Of a stretch of DNA of 64,000 nt, positions 14,762-25,764 are shown piece after piece. The DNA comes from Polyodon spathula (lineage: Eukaryota; Chordata; Actinopteri; Acipenseriformes; Polyodontidae). Numbering within the stretch: position 1 is the first letter of the stretch; the number at the start of each line of letters is the position of its first letter. The stretch covers positions 64,808,256 to 64,872,255 of the forward strand of contig NC_054539.1 in the NCBI RefSeq assembly GCF_017654505.1, read 5' to 3'. The position numbers and the translations under genes were made by a program. Below the pieces are notes generated by a model. That model was not told the origin of the DNA and searched no databases. It was given only the letters and a program-made list of their open reading frames with translations.

Positions 14762-15480
14762 GTAAGGATCACCATTTGTTTCACAGGCCCTCCATTAATT
14801 AGATATATCCATTTTCTTTCAATTCAAACTTTTCCAGGTCTATCACAATATATATAAGATAGCATCACTATATTTCATTTGACTTTACATTGGAAGTCCC
14901 CCGTCCCCCCCAAGAAAATATTGGCTTGCTATTTCTGTGTAGTCAGGAACATTAACCAATTATTTTTGGCTGAGGCACATTTAAAATATAAAACAGGATC
15001 CTTTTCATATATTAAGGTAGGGTACCTATCCAGTCAAATCATTAAAACTCAGTTATGTTAAATACACAGTATTTGCCAAGTCGTAATATACAGGTAGTGT
15101 ATTTAATTGCTGGATGTTTTTGTAGCGCTTCTGACATAAGTTTTAAGGCCTTCTCCCAGTTTGTTTAGCTGATGCTTAAAAGCAGATGCAAAGCAAAACT
15201 ACTGTGTCTATCTTTTGCATTTAAAAGTTATAGTAACAATAAAACATAAAAAAAGGCTTGACACTCTCGAGCAGAGTCTCTTTCATGTTGTTCCGCAATT
15301 ACAAAAGTTTCTCAATTATGCTCTCTGCTGGAATGTCACGTTCAGAGTAAGTGCATTCACCTGTCACAACAGTTTTAAAAGTCAGCTGGAAAGGAACTCT
15401 CTCTGAGCAGCAAAGGAAACATTAGGGACACATAAAAGCAGTGGACCAGGCTTTAATAGATTTGTTGTATAATATTTATA
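14762..15480. other. intronic sequence downstream of exon 5
   Basis: No transposon termini or coding frame recognised. The Harbinger composite begins at its right edge. Confidence 0.45.
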
Positions 15481-15759
15481 GGGCCTCATTCACTAAACAG
15501 CGGTAACGTGTTTTGCACGCAGTAAGCCCCTTTACTGTCTGCTCTGTATACCTGCTGTATTCACTAACCAGTGGCAGACAACCTAGCGCATGGAAAAAAG
15601 AGAGTGGAAAATGTACCACGTTCGAGTCATTTAAATATAATGAATTGTGTTAATGTGAGGAAATGTATGCAAATTACGTCACAAAATACCACTAGGGAGG
15701 TTTTTGATATGCAAACCATACTCACTTAAGGGCGCTAACTTTACTAGGTGCCTCAGCGT

Positions 15760-15945
15760 GTGTTAAAAGTACCGCTTATTGAAACCAGGCGGTGTCACAG
15801 AACCAGCAGAAGAGCGAGAAGACGAGTCAGGGAGAGAGTATTTCAGACCAGCCAGGCGTTACTAGGGCTGTGTGAGGAGGAGGAGGAGGAGGATGTAATA
15901 ACTAGATACAGATTGAGCACAGATCATACTAGCCTTATATGTAGG
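15760..15945 (+). pseudogene. Harbinger (HARBI1-like) transposase, N-terminal fragment
   Basis: The frame reads through an arginine-rich stretch (RTSRRARRRVRERVF), an acidic CEEEEEEDVITRYRL segment and STDHTSLICRALE, matching the start of PIF/Harbinger transposases (the xRYRLxxxxIxxLCRxL region before the helix-turn-helix). It has no ATG and is cut off at about 15945 by the hAT-like terminus. The catalytic DDE core is not found elsewhere in 15945-19180, so it is lost. Confidence 0.7.
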
Positions 15946-16040
15946 GCCCTGGAAAATTTACATTATCACCAATTTCACAGACATCGTGGATTTGACTGCC
16001 TACTGTGAAAAATATGCATTCTATTTTCCTTACAGTATTT
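15941..16040 (+). mobile_element. hAT-like left terminus inserted in the Harbinger transposase
   Basis: AGGGCCCTGGAAAATTTACA begins a stretch (ATTTCACAGACATCGTGG...CTGTGAAAAATATGC) that I recognise as the terminal region of hAT elements carrying CGGBP1-like genes. No matching right terminus was found, so its right boundary is unknown. Confidence 0.45.
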
Positions 16041-16292
16041 TACATTACTCTTCACCTCCCCTGTTGATTTCATACTTTTATCAATTAGGAACAGCGCTAC
16101 AGTAGCTGTGCACAATCCAGCGTCAATGCCTTACTGTGGTAACGGGGTCAAACAAATACTGGCTTCATGAGTGTTGAGTTCCTCATACTGTACAATGACG
16201 TAATATGCGAGTCGGAGGCGGGAAGTTTAAAATGGTTGTTTAGAGTGGATAGTGTTGATTTATTAGTTTGCAGTCTAGGATTAACATTAAAA

Positions 16293-16740
16293 ATGAAGAC
16301 AGCTGACCAATCAAAAAAAGCTGGATTCATTTCAACAGAAGATAACGTTCCGAGGTACGATAAGGGGCATGCAGATGGTGGGATTCTGTTTTGCTCAACT
16401 TGTAAATTACATTAAATGTGTCTTTGGATTGTCTACAAAAAGGTACCATTGACAAGCATCTTGACAACACGGTGCACAAAAACAAGAAAATCAGACTCTA
16501 AGTTCAGCTAAACAATAACCGAACAAGCAGATCAATCACAGGATTGTTTTAAAAAGAGCACAGAATGTGGAGAAACATGTGATGTCAACACGTTTGAATT
16601 AGTGGAAGCTTTTTAATGAAAACAATGCCAAATTGTGGAGCTGTTCCTAACAGTGACACACTCAGACGAGAGTATCTTCCTAAGTGTATGCAGCACACAA
16701 AGAATATTTAAATGGCAAAATGAATGATTCTGAGTCTGTT
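16293..16740 (+). pseudogene. CGGBP1-like BED-zinc-finger gene remnant
   Basis: The ATG at 16293 opens MKTADQSKK. DGGILFCSTCK (16377-16406) gives the first Cys pair of a BED-type finger. After a stop and shift, TIDKHLDNTVHKNKK (from about 16447) gives the His pair. A later segment encodes VNTFELVEAF and then, in another frame, VPNSDTLRREYLPK, which matches the conserved C-terminal region of CGGBP1 (a CGG-repeat-binding nuclear protein derived from a hAT transposase). At least two frameshifts and several stops show it is dead. Vertebrate CGGBP1 itself is about 167 residues, close to this layout. Being embedded in a Harbinger element and near a hAT terminus argues for a transposon-borne copy rather than the host gene. 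Confidence 0.65.
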
Positions 16741-17573
16741 TGTGCTGTATGCGACGAGAACACTGATGATCAAGGCAACGGTGTGTTTTGAACATTATTT
16801 TAATCACACTGAGCTTTACAACAGCTAATTCAGAGGAATTTACTACTTACTGAGTAGATACACTGCATGTTGACACTAACCACACAACAGTAGTAGATCA
16901 TTAAAACGCTTGTGTGGTATGGCAGTTGTGTGTCTGCCTTTGTAATAATAATAACAGAGGGAGAAGCACTAGCTGTCTACATCTATGCTTAGTTGTATAC
17001 AATGTATTAGTTATTATTATTTAAGCAATAAGGCACGAGAGGGCATGGTTTGTGCTGGATATTGTCAGTTGCGTTGTTAGGCACGAGACGCAGTCAAGTT
17101 TTGACCGGTGTTTTAATTGATTTTGGCACAGTGATACGTGGTTAGCACAGGTACAGTGATTTGCCTTTGTTCCTAAATAGTTCCTAATCGTGACATTGGG
17201 CTGGATATTGTAAGGGCTTGGAACCCTAATGGACCAATCAGCATGCAGCATTCTAACAATCAGTTTTATAACTGATCTTGTATCATTTACTAATAATTTG
17301 ACAGTATCTGTGGTTTTAAAACTTCATAAATTAATTTTTTTATAAAGAAAAACACCAAAGCTTTGGTTTTGTTATTTCAGGTTTGCAGTTAACATTTCTC
17401 CCGTGTTTAATATTTTGGGATTAAAGGCAGCAAAATAGTCTATGGGAATTATATGGTCATTGTAATTAATGTGTTAACATAGTTTTTAAAGGTTTACAAA
17501 ACTCAAAAGCGTTGTCATTCAAGGTTATTTTTAAAAAATCTATTTTGTCTGCTTGTTACTTTTTTTTTTTGCA

Positions 17574-17695
17574 GCCAACACAGACCCAGGCTTCTCCCCA
17601 GATCTTTTCAGCTACCAGCAAAGTGGCTGTCACCGCCCAGCTGAAAAAACCCGATCTGCCCGTCTTGCAGATGCTACTGTGCCTTTAACAATAAG
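17574..17695 (+). other. exon-like segment of unknown origin
   Basis: A long T tract plus GCAG precedes CCAACACAGACCCAGGC. One frame is open for about 37 codons (PTQTQASPQIFSATSKVAVT...) and another for 112 codons. No donor or family match is evident. It may be the second exon of the hAT-borne gene. Confidence 0.2.
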
Positions 17696-19180
17696 GATTT
17701 ATTGCGCGTCTAGCAGACCGTTGCTGCATGAAAGAGATGCTAAAACGTTAAAAATGACTGCTAAAAAAATAACCAATTGTTTTCAAAGCAAAAATAGTGA
17801 CAATGAATGCAGGGGGGACAAAATAAGGTGCGATCGGCACAATCCACCACCTAATACTATATTTGTGCCGGCTAATTTATTAAAATATTAAGATTATTTT
17901 CGGGTATTATCATTGTCAATTATTTGTCATATTATTGTACTGTAAGGTGATATATAGTACATAATTGCTATACATCTGCACCAAAAAAAAAAAAACATAT
18001 TCCTTTTGTTGTGATATCGTAACAGTGTACCCAAGGTGCTTGTGAGAGATTTGGGGGTTCATGTATAGAGGCTGTATGCCTTTAAGAAGAAAGGCATGAT
18101 AGGATATCAGCGGAACACTTGTCAGCTGACATACAAATGCTTAAGTGCAGAGGTGCTGGGTTATTACACTCCGGTTTCATGCAGCAGTTGTGATGGTGAC
18201 CAAACATGTATGAGTACTGTTTTGTAAAAAAAAAAAGGTTAAAATGAACAGTTGCATTAAAAAAATGCATTAAACAAAAACATGCATGCATTAACAAATT
18301 GCCCTGAAAACTTAACATAAAGAAAACAATTTAAATGACACAGTAAGCTCAATAATTAAGCTACAAAGGAAGTGAAAAGGTCACCTTTTTTTTGTGAACA
18401 CCAACAATCCCCTGTCAAATCGTAGTGCCTAAATAAGCTTGGTAATATACCATAATAAAAAGCAGTCATTAAAAAGAATGTAGAACATAAAATAGATGAC
18501 CAGATCCAGTCAACAAAAGACAACACATTATTCAATTTTTTTCGTATTATATATTTAAGGTAAAGCAAGTTTATTTTTCCGTTAAAAGTGCTGCCAGCTG
18601 TACAGAATTCCTAGGGAGAACCCTGGGACCATTTTAAATGACTCTTGTTTCCAGCAAAAGTTTGTTTCATTTTTAAAGATTGTTTTCAGTAAGTTCCAAT
18701 GTTAAAATGTACGGTCCGGGATATATGGAGATTACGAGGCAGTTGTATATGCAGCACTTTTTGCTATGTTAATATATTTATATAGCCACCATGTATGTGT
18801 GATATTTAAGTAGGCTGTGCTTAAAATAGCTTTAAAAAGAAACTGTAAATGTCCAATAAATGAATGTACGCAGAGTGCAAGTTGAGATTCAGTCATAAAT
18901 ACAAGCAATCAAACAACATCTAATGTTAATGTGACGTTACACCTTTTGAAATGTAAATGGTAAACTTTTAATTGACTGAGCGAGTGCTTTGCTGAATTTT
19001 GATTAGTATTACAAAATAAATCAGAGGGAGATCAAGTTAAACAAACATATGTATTTGATTTGCAGAGTTAATCATAACTGTTCTATTATCAATGACTGTC
19101 TCTGCTTTGACTGTCTTGCGGGACGCTGTGATTTGGGACAGGACCCCGCACTCCTCCTACGGAGCGCATTTATTTGGTCC

Positions 19181-19324
19181 TTAATGTTTCATTGAAGTTA
19201 ATGTTCTCACTGATTCACCACCAAAAAGCCTTTCATAATTCCTCACCACTTCTTCTGCTAATACATTTAGATCCTGGTGTGTAAACTTTAGATTCCTCAC
19301 TCTGTCCTCCTTGGTCACTGTCAT
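19181..19324 (-). pseudogene. Harbinger Myb/SANT-like protein, N-terminal part
   Basis: From an ATG at 19322-19324 the minus strand encodes MTVTKEDRVRNLKF, then THQDLNVLAEEVVRNYERLF and GGESVRTL. This is the first helix pair of the Myb/SANT-like DNA-binding proteins that accompany PIF/Harbinger transposases and help them bind termini and enter the nucleus. It stops after SMKH. A downstream continuation to about 19090 has basic residues but stops and shifts. Its inward orientation near the right terminus, opposed to the transposase, is the usual Harbinger plan. Confidence 0.75.
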
Positions 19325-19787
19325 TGTGACAAACTCACAACCATACTTACCTTTTCTTTCGAGCACCCTTATATATACTATAGTACAGTGTGTATAAACC
19401 TCATGCATAATTCTGCATGTTGAATTCTCTGTGCGGAATTCTGCCTGTTGACAACTTGCAAATGAATCATTTAGCATGCTTTATTTGTGCATATAATTAG
19501 CTTAGTGAATAGAGCTACCCTTGGTTCATTTTTGTACTAGGTGTGGCTTCCATCTGCCATGTGATATTTCTGGTCATTTACCGTCGTTTAGTGAATGAGG
19601 CCCACAATATGTTATACTGTATATAGTTATGAAGGTGAGTATAATGTGCAGGATAAAGCTAATACAGCCTTGAATCTGTTCTTTCCCCTAGAAACGGGGC
19701 GCCCTTCTGATAGAAGTAACATTGCTTTACAAGAGCCATTAGAAACATGGTTGTGGACTGACCCATTTGCCCCCAGACAAATGAATG

Positions 19788-20477
19788 CAGTACACCCTCG
19801 CTATAACGAACCTGTTGGGGTCCAAGCTTTTTATTTGTTATATCAAGGGAGTAAGTTAATGAGATGAGATTGTGAATAAGTAGAATTACATGTACCTGCT
19901 CCTCTCATGTATGCAGTATTCTGCCTTTGCTTTATCCTATTTGTTAAAGAATTAAAACGCAGTACAGAAAGCACAAATCTGGAATTGAAGCTGAACTTTT
20001 ATTCAAAAACAATCTGACATGAAGCATTTCAAAGTGCACCAAATCATAATCCAACATGCAAGAATCCCATACTGAGCTTTTTGTCCAAATCAGCCCGACA
20101 AGAAAAGGAAATCAGATCCACAAGTTTTTGTTTTTTTTAAATCAATTTTGCTTTGCCGCATTGACTGAACAAACCAAAAAAAGTGTTTTTTGACAACCTA
20201 TATTCATGAAAGAGACATGCCCATGCTATTCCTTTTTTTCAAACAACCAATATAGTTCCCAGCTTTGGCAACATAAAATTATTTTGGTTTTGAAGGCATA
20301 GTTACACAGCGTGCAGTTTTTCTTAAGACAAAAGACTTCACTGGGGAGGTGGCATCCCGTGCGTTCAGACAGTGATGTTGACAGTGTGTTTATATGATCT
20401 TTTCTGTTTTTTTTATTTGGGGTTTGTTATAGCTGAAGGTTTGTTATAATGAAAGCTGTTATAGTGAGGGCGTACTA
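19788..20477. mobile_element. pogo/Tigger-like non-autonomous element 1 (690 bp)
   Basis: The left end CAGTACACCCTCGCTATAAC and the reverse complement of the right end, TAGTACGCCCTCACTATAAC, agree at 17 of 20 positions. Further TATAAC-type repeats lie just inside (20430-20462). The interior has no transposase. The termini resemble Tigger/pogo elements, which duplicate TA. Confidence 0.75.
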
Positions 20478-22543
20478 TACTTACTTCATGGTTATAATAA
20501 TTCAGTTTGACTTGTTTCCTGGAAGTGAAAAGGGGGGTGGGGGGGGGGGGTTAAGTCATACTTTATAGATGTTAAGAATAACGCATGGAACTGTGGGACA
20601 CATTACATTTTTGGTCTCAGGTTTACAGTGTAGCCCTCTAGGCTATATCTTTATACAGACACAGCAATATTTGTTTTGTTCGTTCCGTAATGCTGTCTGC
20701 AGCAGGTATTAACTGACATTGTCTCCTGTTATCTGTCGTCGTAGCTGGGTAGCTGGCAGACAATGCCTCCTGCAGTGGGCTTGAATATTACTGCAAAATA
20801 TTGTTTCAGCATGTAAGGTGGTGAGAGAATCCCTTTGACAATGCTGGGTATTTGTGCACGTCTATAATTACAAGCAACAACAGTGTGCACATTGTGGGAA
20901 ATACATGTCTAGAGATTCCTCATTTTTCACTGTGCCTCTAATACTGTACCATACAGTTTTTTTTTCTTTTTCAAATAGCCTCTATTGTAGGCTTATTAAA
21001 TAATATATTAGCCTGAACTCCATTAATATAAACATATTGTGAATAGGCCAATAAATAATGTTATATTACCTAATACGTTATTAGGTATCTCTAGCTGCCT
21101 AAGGAGGTACTGTACTTAACCTTTGATTTCCCAGCTCTCCATCACAGTGGCTGTCAGACAAGAACAAGGAGACACACAGGTATGAGCGTGTTATGGACTG
21201 GCGTCAGGAGAACAATGCAGACCAGCCAGAGACAGATGCCCGTTCACGTTGGCACATCTTGTTTCACCATCGTGCTCGCTTTAGTAATGAAATTGGATTT
21301 ATCTCTCGCTCTGCTGACCACATTACGTCATCGGAAAGATATTGTTTTTACACTCAAAGGGTGGTTTCAGCTGCTGGAGCCTGTTACCACTATAAGTTAC
21401 ATTGTGACACTATAACCTGAAGAGGTTGTAGGTTATGAAGATTATCCACAAGATGTTTTGTATAAATTACATAAGAGCATTTTGCTTCCGATAAGCCTCA
21501 CGTTGTAGTTAAGAATTTGTATTTTGCCCATAGGCTCATAAAGTCACCAACAACATTTTTGTTGGAATGCTGCATATTAATGCAACATAACTGGGTTGAG
21601 AGGCTGTGTACTATAGTGCCTTTCAGAAGTGTGGCACCCCACTTCATTGATGCAGCCTGTTCAAAACAAAAATGGCAGCATTTGACCCCTGAATATGACA
21701 TCTGATAACTCTTGGTGTGGCTCTTCTGAAGCATTTTGAGGTTGATAGCTGGTACTTCTATGGAGAAGGTGTTCTTTTGGTTTTAGCTGTTTCTAAGGGA
21801 AAAGATGTTGCACTTTACACTATCGAGTGCTGGAGAGTTATTGTCTCTATTAAAGCAATAATCCTAAATGTAGGGCTTGTATAACACACAGGAATCGACA
21901 GGTTGATAGAGCTAAACATCTGTCAGGAGAAGAATCAATAAGGGGCGTCTGAGTTTCCTTCATTGTTTGCATGGTGATCCATCTGTCCTTCTGAATGCGT
22001 CTTTGAAAACATGCTCTGTGGTATTTCATTGAGACAAGGAAACAGTCACCTGATTGTCCTGAATGATAACTGCGTGTTTAAATGAATGGTACTAAATGGT
22101 ATGTTAATTGAAAACATCAAATACACTTGGTTTTCCTATAAAAGATCTCCCCTTGCATCCTGTGTTGTGGTGGAAAGACCAGAACGCATGCAGTGGAGTC
22201 AACACCACTCAGTAAATAAAAAAAAAGCAGTCAAGATTAAACTATTTATTAATGCATAGATAGCCATAAAAAAAAGCCACGGCATAATTGTAGTGCTTTG
22301 TTCATGCGACTACAAACAAAATTCCACTTCTTACTTGTAGTGAATGCCTCAATATGAGGACAATTTTTCACTAAACTTTAGGCGCACCCATTCAGCTATT
22401 TCAGCACTTTTCAGACCCTGGAGTCACCATTTGGCGATGGCGATCCCAGCAGTGTTTGGAACAGTCTGCTTTCTTTTTGGTAAGGGAAAACACTACTCAA
22501 TGGTGTATTTATTTTCCCGTGTTCTTTTTATCCCTTTGAGCAG
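20478..22543. other. intronic sequence with G-run, up to exon 6
   Basis: A run of G at 20530-20550 (AGGGGGGTGGGGGGGGGGG) could form a quadruplex. A cassette-exon candidate lies at 21135-21179. Otherwise nothing is recognised until the exon 6 acceptor. Confidence 0.45.
21135..21179 (+). other. candidate 45-bp cassette exon in dnmt3a intron 5
   Basis: A branch-point-like CTTAAC and a TTTGATTTCCCAG acceptor precede 45 bp with no stop in phase 0 (LSITVAVRQEQGDTQ), followed by the donor CACAG|GTATGA. Insertion between exons 5 and 6 would keep the reading frame. I recognise no homologue of the 15 residues in DNMT3A, so this could be a chance splice-site pair. Confidence 0.25.
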
Positions 22544-22690
22544 GGAACTCGAGCCAGGCTAAGTGGGGGACTGGGCTGGAAAACCAGCCTACGTCAGAGG
22601 CCCATGCAGAGAATAACCTTCCAGGCCGGGGACCCTTTTTACATTAACAAGAGGAAGAGTGATGAGTGGCTGGCCAAATGGAAGATGGAG
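22544..22690 (+). CDS. dnmt3a: dnmt3a, internal exon 6: H2AK119ub-nucleosome-recruitment region (partial gene)
   Basis: This exon belongs to the de novo cytosine-5 methyltransferase DNMT3A, a nuclear enzyme that methylates CpG sites. It is 147 bp (49 codons, phase 0 at both ends) between acceptor TTTGAGCAG and donor ATGGAG|GTGAGT. From memory, human exon 6 runs from G165 to E213, the same length and borders. Clear family landmarks are GGLGW (residues 8-12), SLRQRPM (15-21), FQAGDPFYI (25-33), KRK then DEWLA (35-42). In published work this segment of DNMT3A1 is the ubiquitin-dependent recruitment region for H2AK119ub nucleosomes, and human R181 contacts the acidic patch; the equivalent arginine is residue 17 here (22592-22594). 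Differences from human include E177K, R203S and R212M. The short isoform DNMT3A2 starts downstream of this exon. The PWWP, ADD and catalytic exons are not in the window. Confidence 0.96.
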
Positions 22691-23240
22691 GTGAGTAAAT
22701 CGATTGACAGTCTGTGAGGCAAACTAGTGAGGGATCGTCCTAAAAAAACAAAAACAAAGCACCTCTGTCAACTTGTAGGGAACAATTTGCTCAACAGAAG
22801 TTATATCATAGTTTAAAGCCAAGTGTATTTGATGGATCAGTTGCTATCTCGTGAAGGTACCATTTGAGTGTTGGTATGATTGTTGCCAAGCATGAGGGAT
22901 ATCCACGTTCCTGTTTTTCTGTTTGTGTGTTGCCCAGGCTGATTCAATCAGTCAATGTTTGATTATATCTTTTTCGTCGACTTTGAGTCATTCAAATGGA
23001 AAACGAAAGGACAGCTGTTCTTGAGTGGCTTACCAATTAAAGGTATGTTATACACGTTTGGAAACGTTACCACAGGGTGAAAAATATTATATTTTAGTTG
23101 TACTTAAATTATATAGCATATATGCTACATTGTTCTAAAAGAGTGACAAAAAGTTCAATTAAAATTGTGTTTCATTTGGCAGGGTACAGGGTAAAATGTT
23201 ACTTCTATATAACATTTTCTCCATTCTTATTTTGTTGACT
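22691..23240. other. intronic sequence downstream of exon 6
   Basis: Starts with the GTGAGT donor. No element or gene recognised. Confidence 0.5.
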
Positions 23241-23245
23241 CAAAT

Positions 23246-23705
23246 TTTTTTACCCCAGTTTTCCCCCCAATTTAGTGTACCCAATTATTATCAGTATCCT
23301 CTGCTCACTGCTTGCAACCCCCCCGCTGACTCGGGGAACGGAAGCTGGAGCACGCGTCCTCTGAAATGTTCTCCTGCCAATCCATCATTTTTCGCACTGT
23401 GGATCCACAGCGAGGCCACCAGACCTATAGTGCCGGAGGACAACACAGATCTGGTGGCTCCACTGCAGAGCCACAGGCCAATAGGCCACAGGGGTTGCTG
23501 ATGCACGGTGAGCTGTGGATTCCCCTGCCGACTTAAGCTCTCCCTACCTGGGCAACGCTCGGCCAATTATGCGCCACCCCCTAGGAACTCCCGGTCATGG
23601 TCGGCAGTGACATAGCCTGGACACAAACCTGTGATCCCCAGACAATAGGGCACATCCTGCAGTCCACATGGAGCGCCTTTACTGGATGCGCCACTCTGGA
23701 GCTCC
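23246..23705 (-). repeat. tRNA-derived SINE, about 460 bp
   Basis: On the minus strand it starts GGAGCTCCAGAGTGGCGCATC (tRNA-like head with an A-box-like GAGTGGCGCATCC). A degenerate B box, CACAGGTTTGTGTCC, lies at about 23617-23631, followed by the conserved CGGCCAATTGTGCG-type body (here CGAGCGTTGCCCAGG at about 23543-23557), and it ends in an A-rich tail (T run at 23244-23251 on +). CAAAT flanks both sides (23241-23245 and 23706-23710) as a likely target duplication. I recognise this as a SINE common in fish genomes. Confidence 0.75.
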
Positions 23706-23710
23706 CAAAT

Positions 23711-25033
23711 ATTCATTCAATCTTTAAAATAAGTTGAAGACATGTAAATTCCATGTTTGCCCTAGCACTAACTAGTGTTAATACCTTACTTGAGTTATAT
23801 TGTTCATGAAGAAGATAAGATGGACTGTTTGTTTTGACTTCACTAGCAACACATTGTACAGCATGGGACTGGCTATGTGTTGTAGATTATGTCGTGAGAC
23901 AGCTAGTGCTGCTGCTGCCACTAAGGATGATTGTTGTGATGTTAATAAAAGCAGACCCTTTTATAATACTGCAATTACACACTCAAGAGCTCAGCTTGAG
24001 AGGTTGAAAAAGAAATAGCTGAGTTATCTTAGATTCAGTTGAGGAACATGTTTAAAAATGATTGTGTTGTGAGTGAGGAGTACGCTGTGGTCAGTAACTC
24101 TCAGAAGCTTCAGTCTGTCAATAAAGCCGATAGGCGGTCATAAATGTCTCTCAGGTATGGAATCTGCTTGCTGTGGAATTCACTGTCTGCTGGCCACAGT
24201 TTTGAATTAAATTCGTTGTCAAAGCCAGTTCGTTTTTGTCTGCGATTACATAAACTAAACTGAGTGCAGTAGAATCTGAAATTCTATATACCAACACTAG
24301 ATCAGGTATGATCTTCTCTACGCTGCCTTCCTAATGTGCTTCAATACAGTTTCCACGCATATTTAATCCTTGATCTCTCTTAGGCGCTGGTTACCAAGGT
24401 AACAGTTTTACGGCTGTTATCACGATGTGGTGGGCACTTGTATATTTGTACAACTAAGTTGAGGTGACCGGAACCAATTTAACAGGTCCCAACAGCCTAT
24501 GAGAGCTGCACAAACCGATTATTTGATTGTTTGGATCAAGCTTTCCACAGGTGAGGGTCATTGGTGTTGACTGGTCTGATGTACCATTCCAAGGTAAAAA
24601 TCTGAAGAAACGCCAGTGACATGCTTCTGATTGTCAGCACCTGATTTCTGTGGAGAGTGCAGCCCGAACATTAAATAATGAGGCTGTGCAGCACTACTAC
24701 AGATCTTTATTCATTAAGATCTCTAACTAAGATCTCTGCTGAAATGTTTCATTGTCAATCCATAAGCCGCCCAGCCCTGTATGAAGAAATAGCTAATGTG
24801 CACTGCTAAGCTTGGCGAAGGTCAAGCCTGTCCTCGCAGATGTGTTGTCATGATTGAATCCTGAGCCTTGCTGATCTAGCAGTAGTGGTTTGGAGAACTT
24901 CCAAACAGACAGAAAAAGATATCTAAGCTGTGTGCCAGTGACACTTTCACCCATACTCTGGAACTACTTGCATACAGTAATTAGCTGACCGTACATTATG
25001 AAATATAGATTTTTTTTTAAATATATGTATATG
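23711..25033. other. intronic sequence, nothing recognised
   Basis: No long frame with family resemblance and no terminal repeats. Confidence 0.45.
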
Positions 25034-25764
25034 CAGTGCTCCCTTGCTGTAAGGCTCTCGATTGTAATGCGCCTCATATATAACTCTCCTACAGTACGTC
25101 CCCCAATTCCCTATACTAGTGATTCATGCAATATTTCTACAGTAAATACAGTACTGGTGTTGTAAAAACTGTAAACAACTTCTCAGTCTAACTTCGTTTC
25201 TGTCTCTCCCTTTTGATACAGTATCTGAACTGACGAAAAGCTGCACTGGCTCTTTATAACACAGACATCTTATTAAACATTAAATTTATAACTAAATAAA
25301 TATTAGATCTATTACGTGGTTATCTTTCCTAATATATTTACCTTTTTGCTGCGAGAGGAGCTGCAGCTTTCTCCGGGAGACGAGATGCTTCAGCCCCTTT
25401 CCGGCAGCCGAATCTGGGGCGAGCCGATTCCCTCTTCCCCTCGCCCGAGCTGCTCTCCTTCTCCCACTTGGTTTGCTTGTTTGTCGCTTTGAACTGAACT
25501 CCCAACCGCCATTTAGCCAGGCTATTTACAGTTTAAAAACTGCTAGTTAAAATGATCCACAAGTGGGAATGTTACCTTTTTTTCTTTTTTTTTTTATAAA
25601 TATAACATTGATTATGTGGTGCTTTATGTATTATTTTATTTTGTATATTAGTCTGATGTGTGTTATGTCCCGCCGCACCCCCTACCACCCACCCCCCCAC
25701 TTTCTTTGGTTATAACGCTCATATTGTGTGAGTCCCGAGACAACGTTATAGCAAGGGAGCACTG
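25034..25764. mobile_element. pogo/Tigger-like non-autonomous element 2 (730 bp)
   Basis: The left end CAGTGCTCCCTTGCTGTAA matches the reverse complement of the right end (CAGTGCTCCCTTGCTATAA, 25746-25764) at 18 of 19 positions. The interior holds a CpG-rich block (about 25350-25520) and no transposase. The right flank is TA and the left is TG, so the TA duplication is eroded on the left. It differs in sequence from element 1 but has the same terminal style. Confidence 0.78.

Larger units (their letters stand above)
15481..19603. mobile_element. PIF/Harbinger composite element, 4.1 kb, interrupted by a CGGBP1-like hAT segment
   Basis: Terminal inverted repeats are seen directly: 15481-15498 is GGGCCTCATTCACTAAAC, and the reverse complement of 19586-19603 is identical. 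The match continues to about 26 bp with two mismatches (CGGTAA shared). Inside the left end is a HARBI1-like transposase N-terminus (+ strand). Inside the right end is the Myb/SANT-like protein typical of Harbinger elements (- strand). The transposase breaks off at about 15945, where a hAT-like terminus starts, and a CGGBP1-like gene follows. The 3-bp target duplication is not clear (ATA left, ACA right). Confidence 0.85.
14762..22543 (+). other. dnmt3a: dnmt3a intron 5 (complete)
   Basis: The intron is 7,782 bp, with a GTAAGG donor and a TTGAGCAG acceptor. More than half of it is transposon: a 4.1-kb Harbinger composite (15481-19603) and a 0.7-kb pogo-like element (19788-20477). A 45-bp exon-like segment lies at 21135-21179. 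Confidence 0.75.

Noticed and set aside
16600..16760. Functional CGGBP1 host gene
   Set aside because: Multiple frameshifts and stops, and it is enclosed by Harbinger termini near a hAT-like terminus.
25350..25520. CpG-rich block as a DNMT3A2 promoter CpG island
   Set aside because: It lies wholly inside the pogo-like element bounded by matched terminal repeats at 25034 and 25764.
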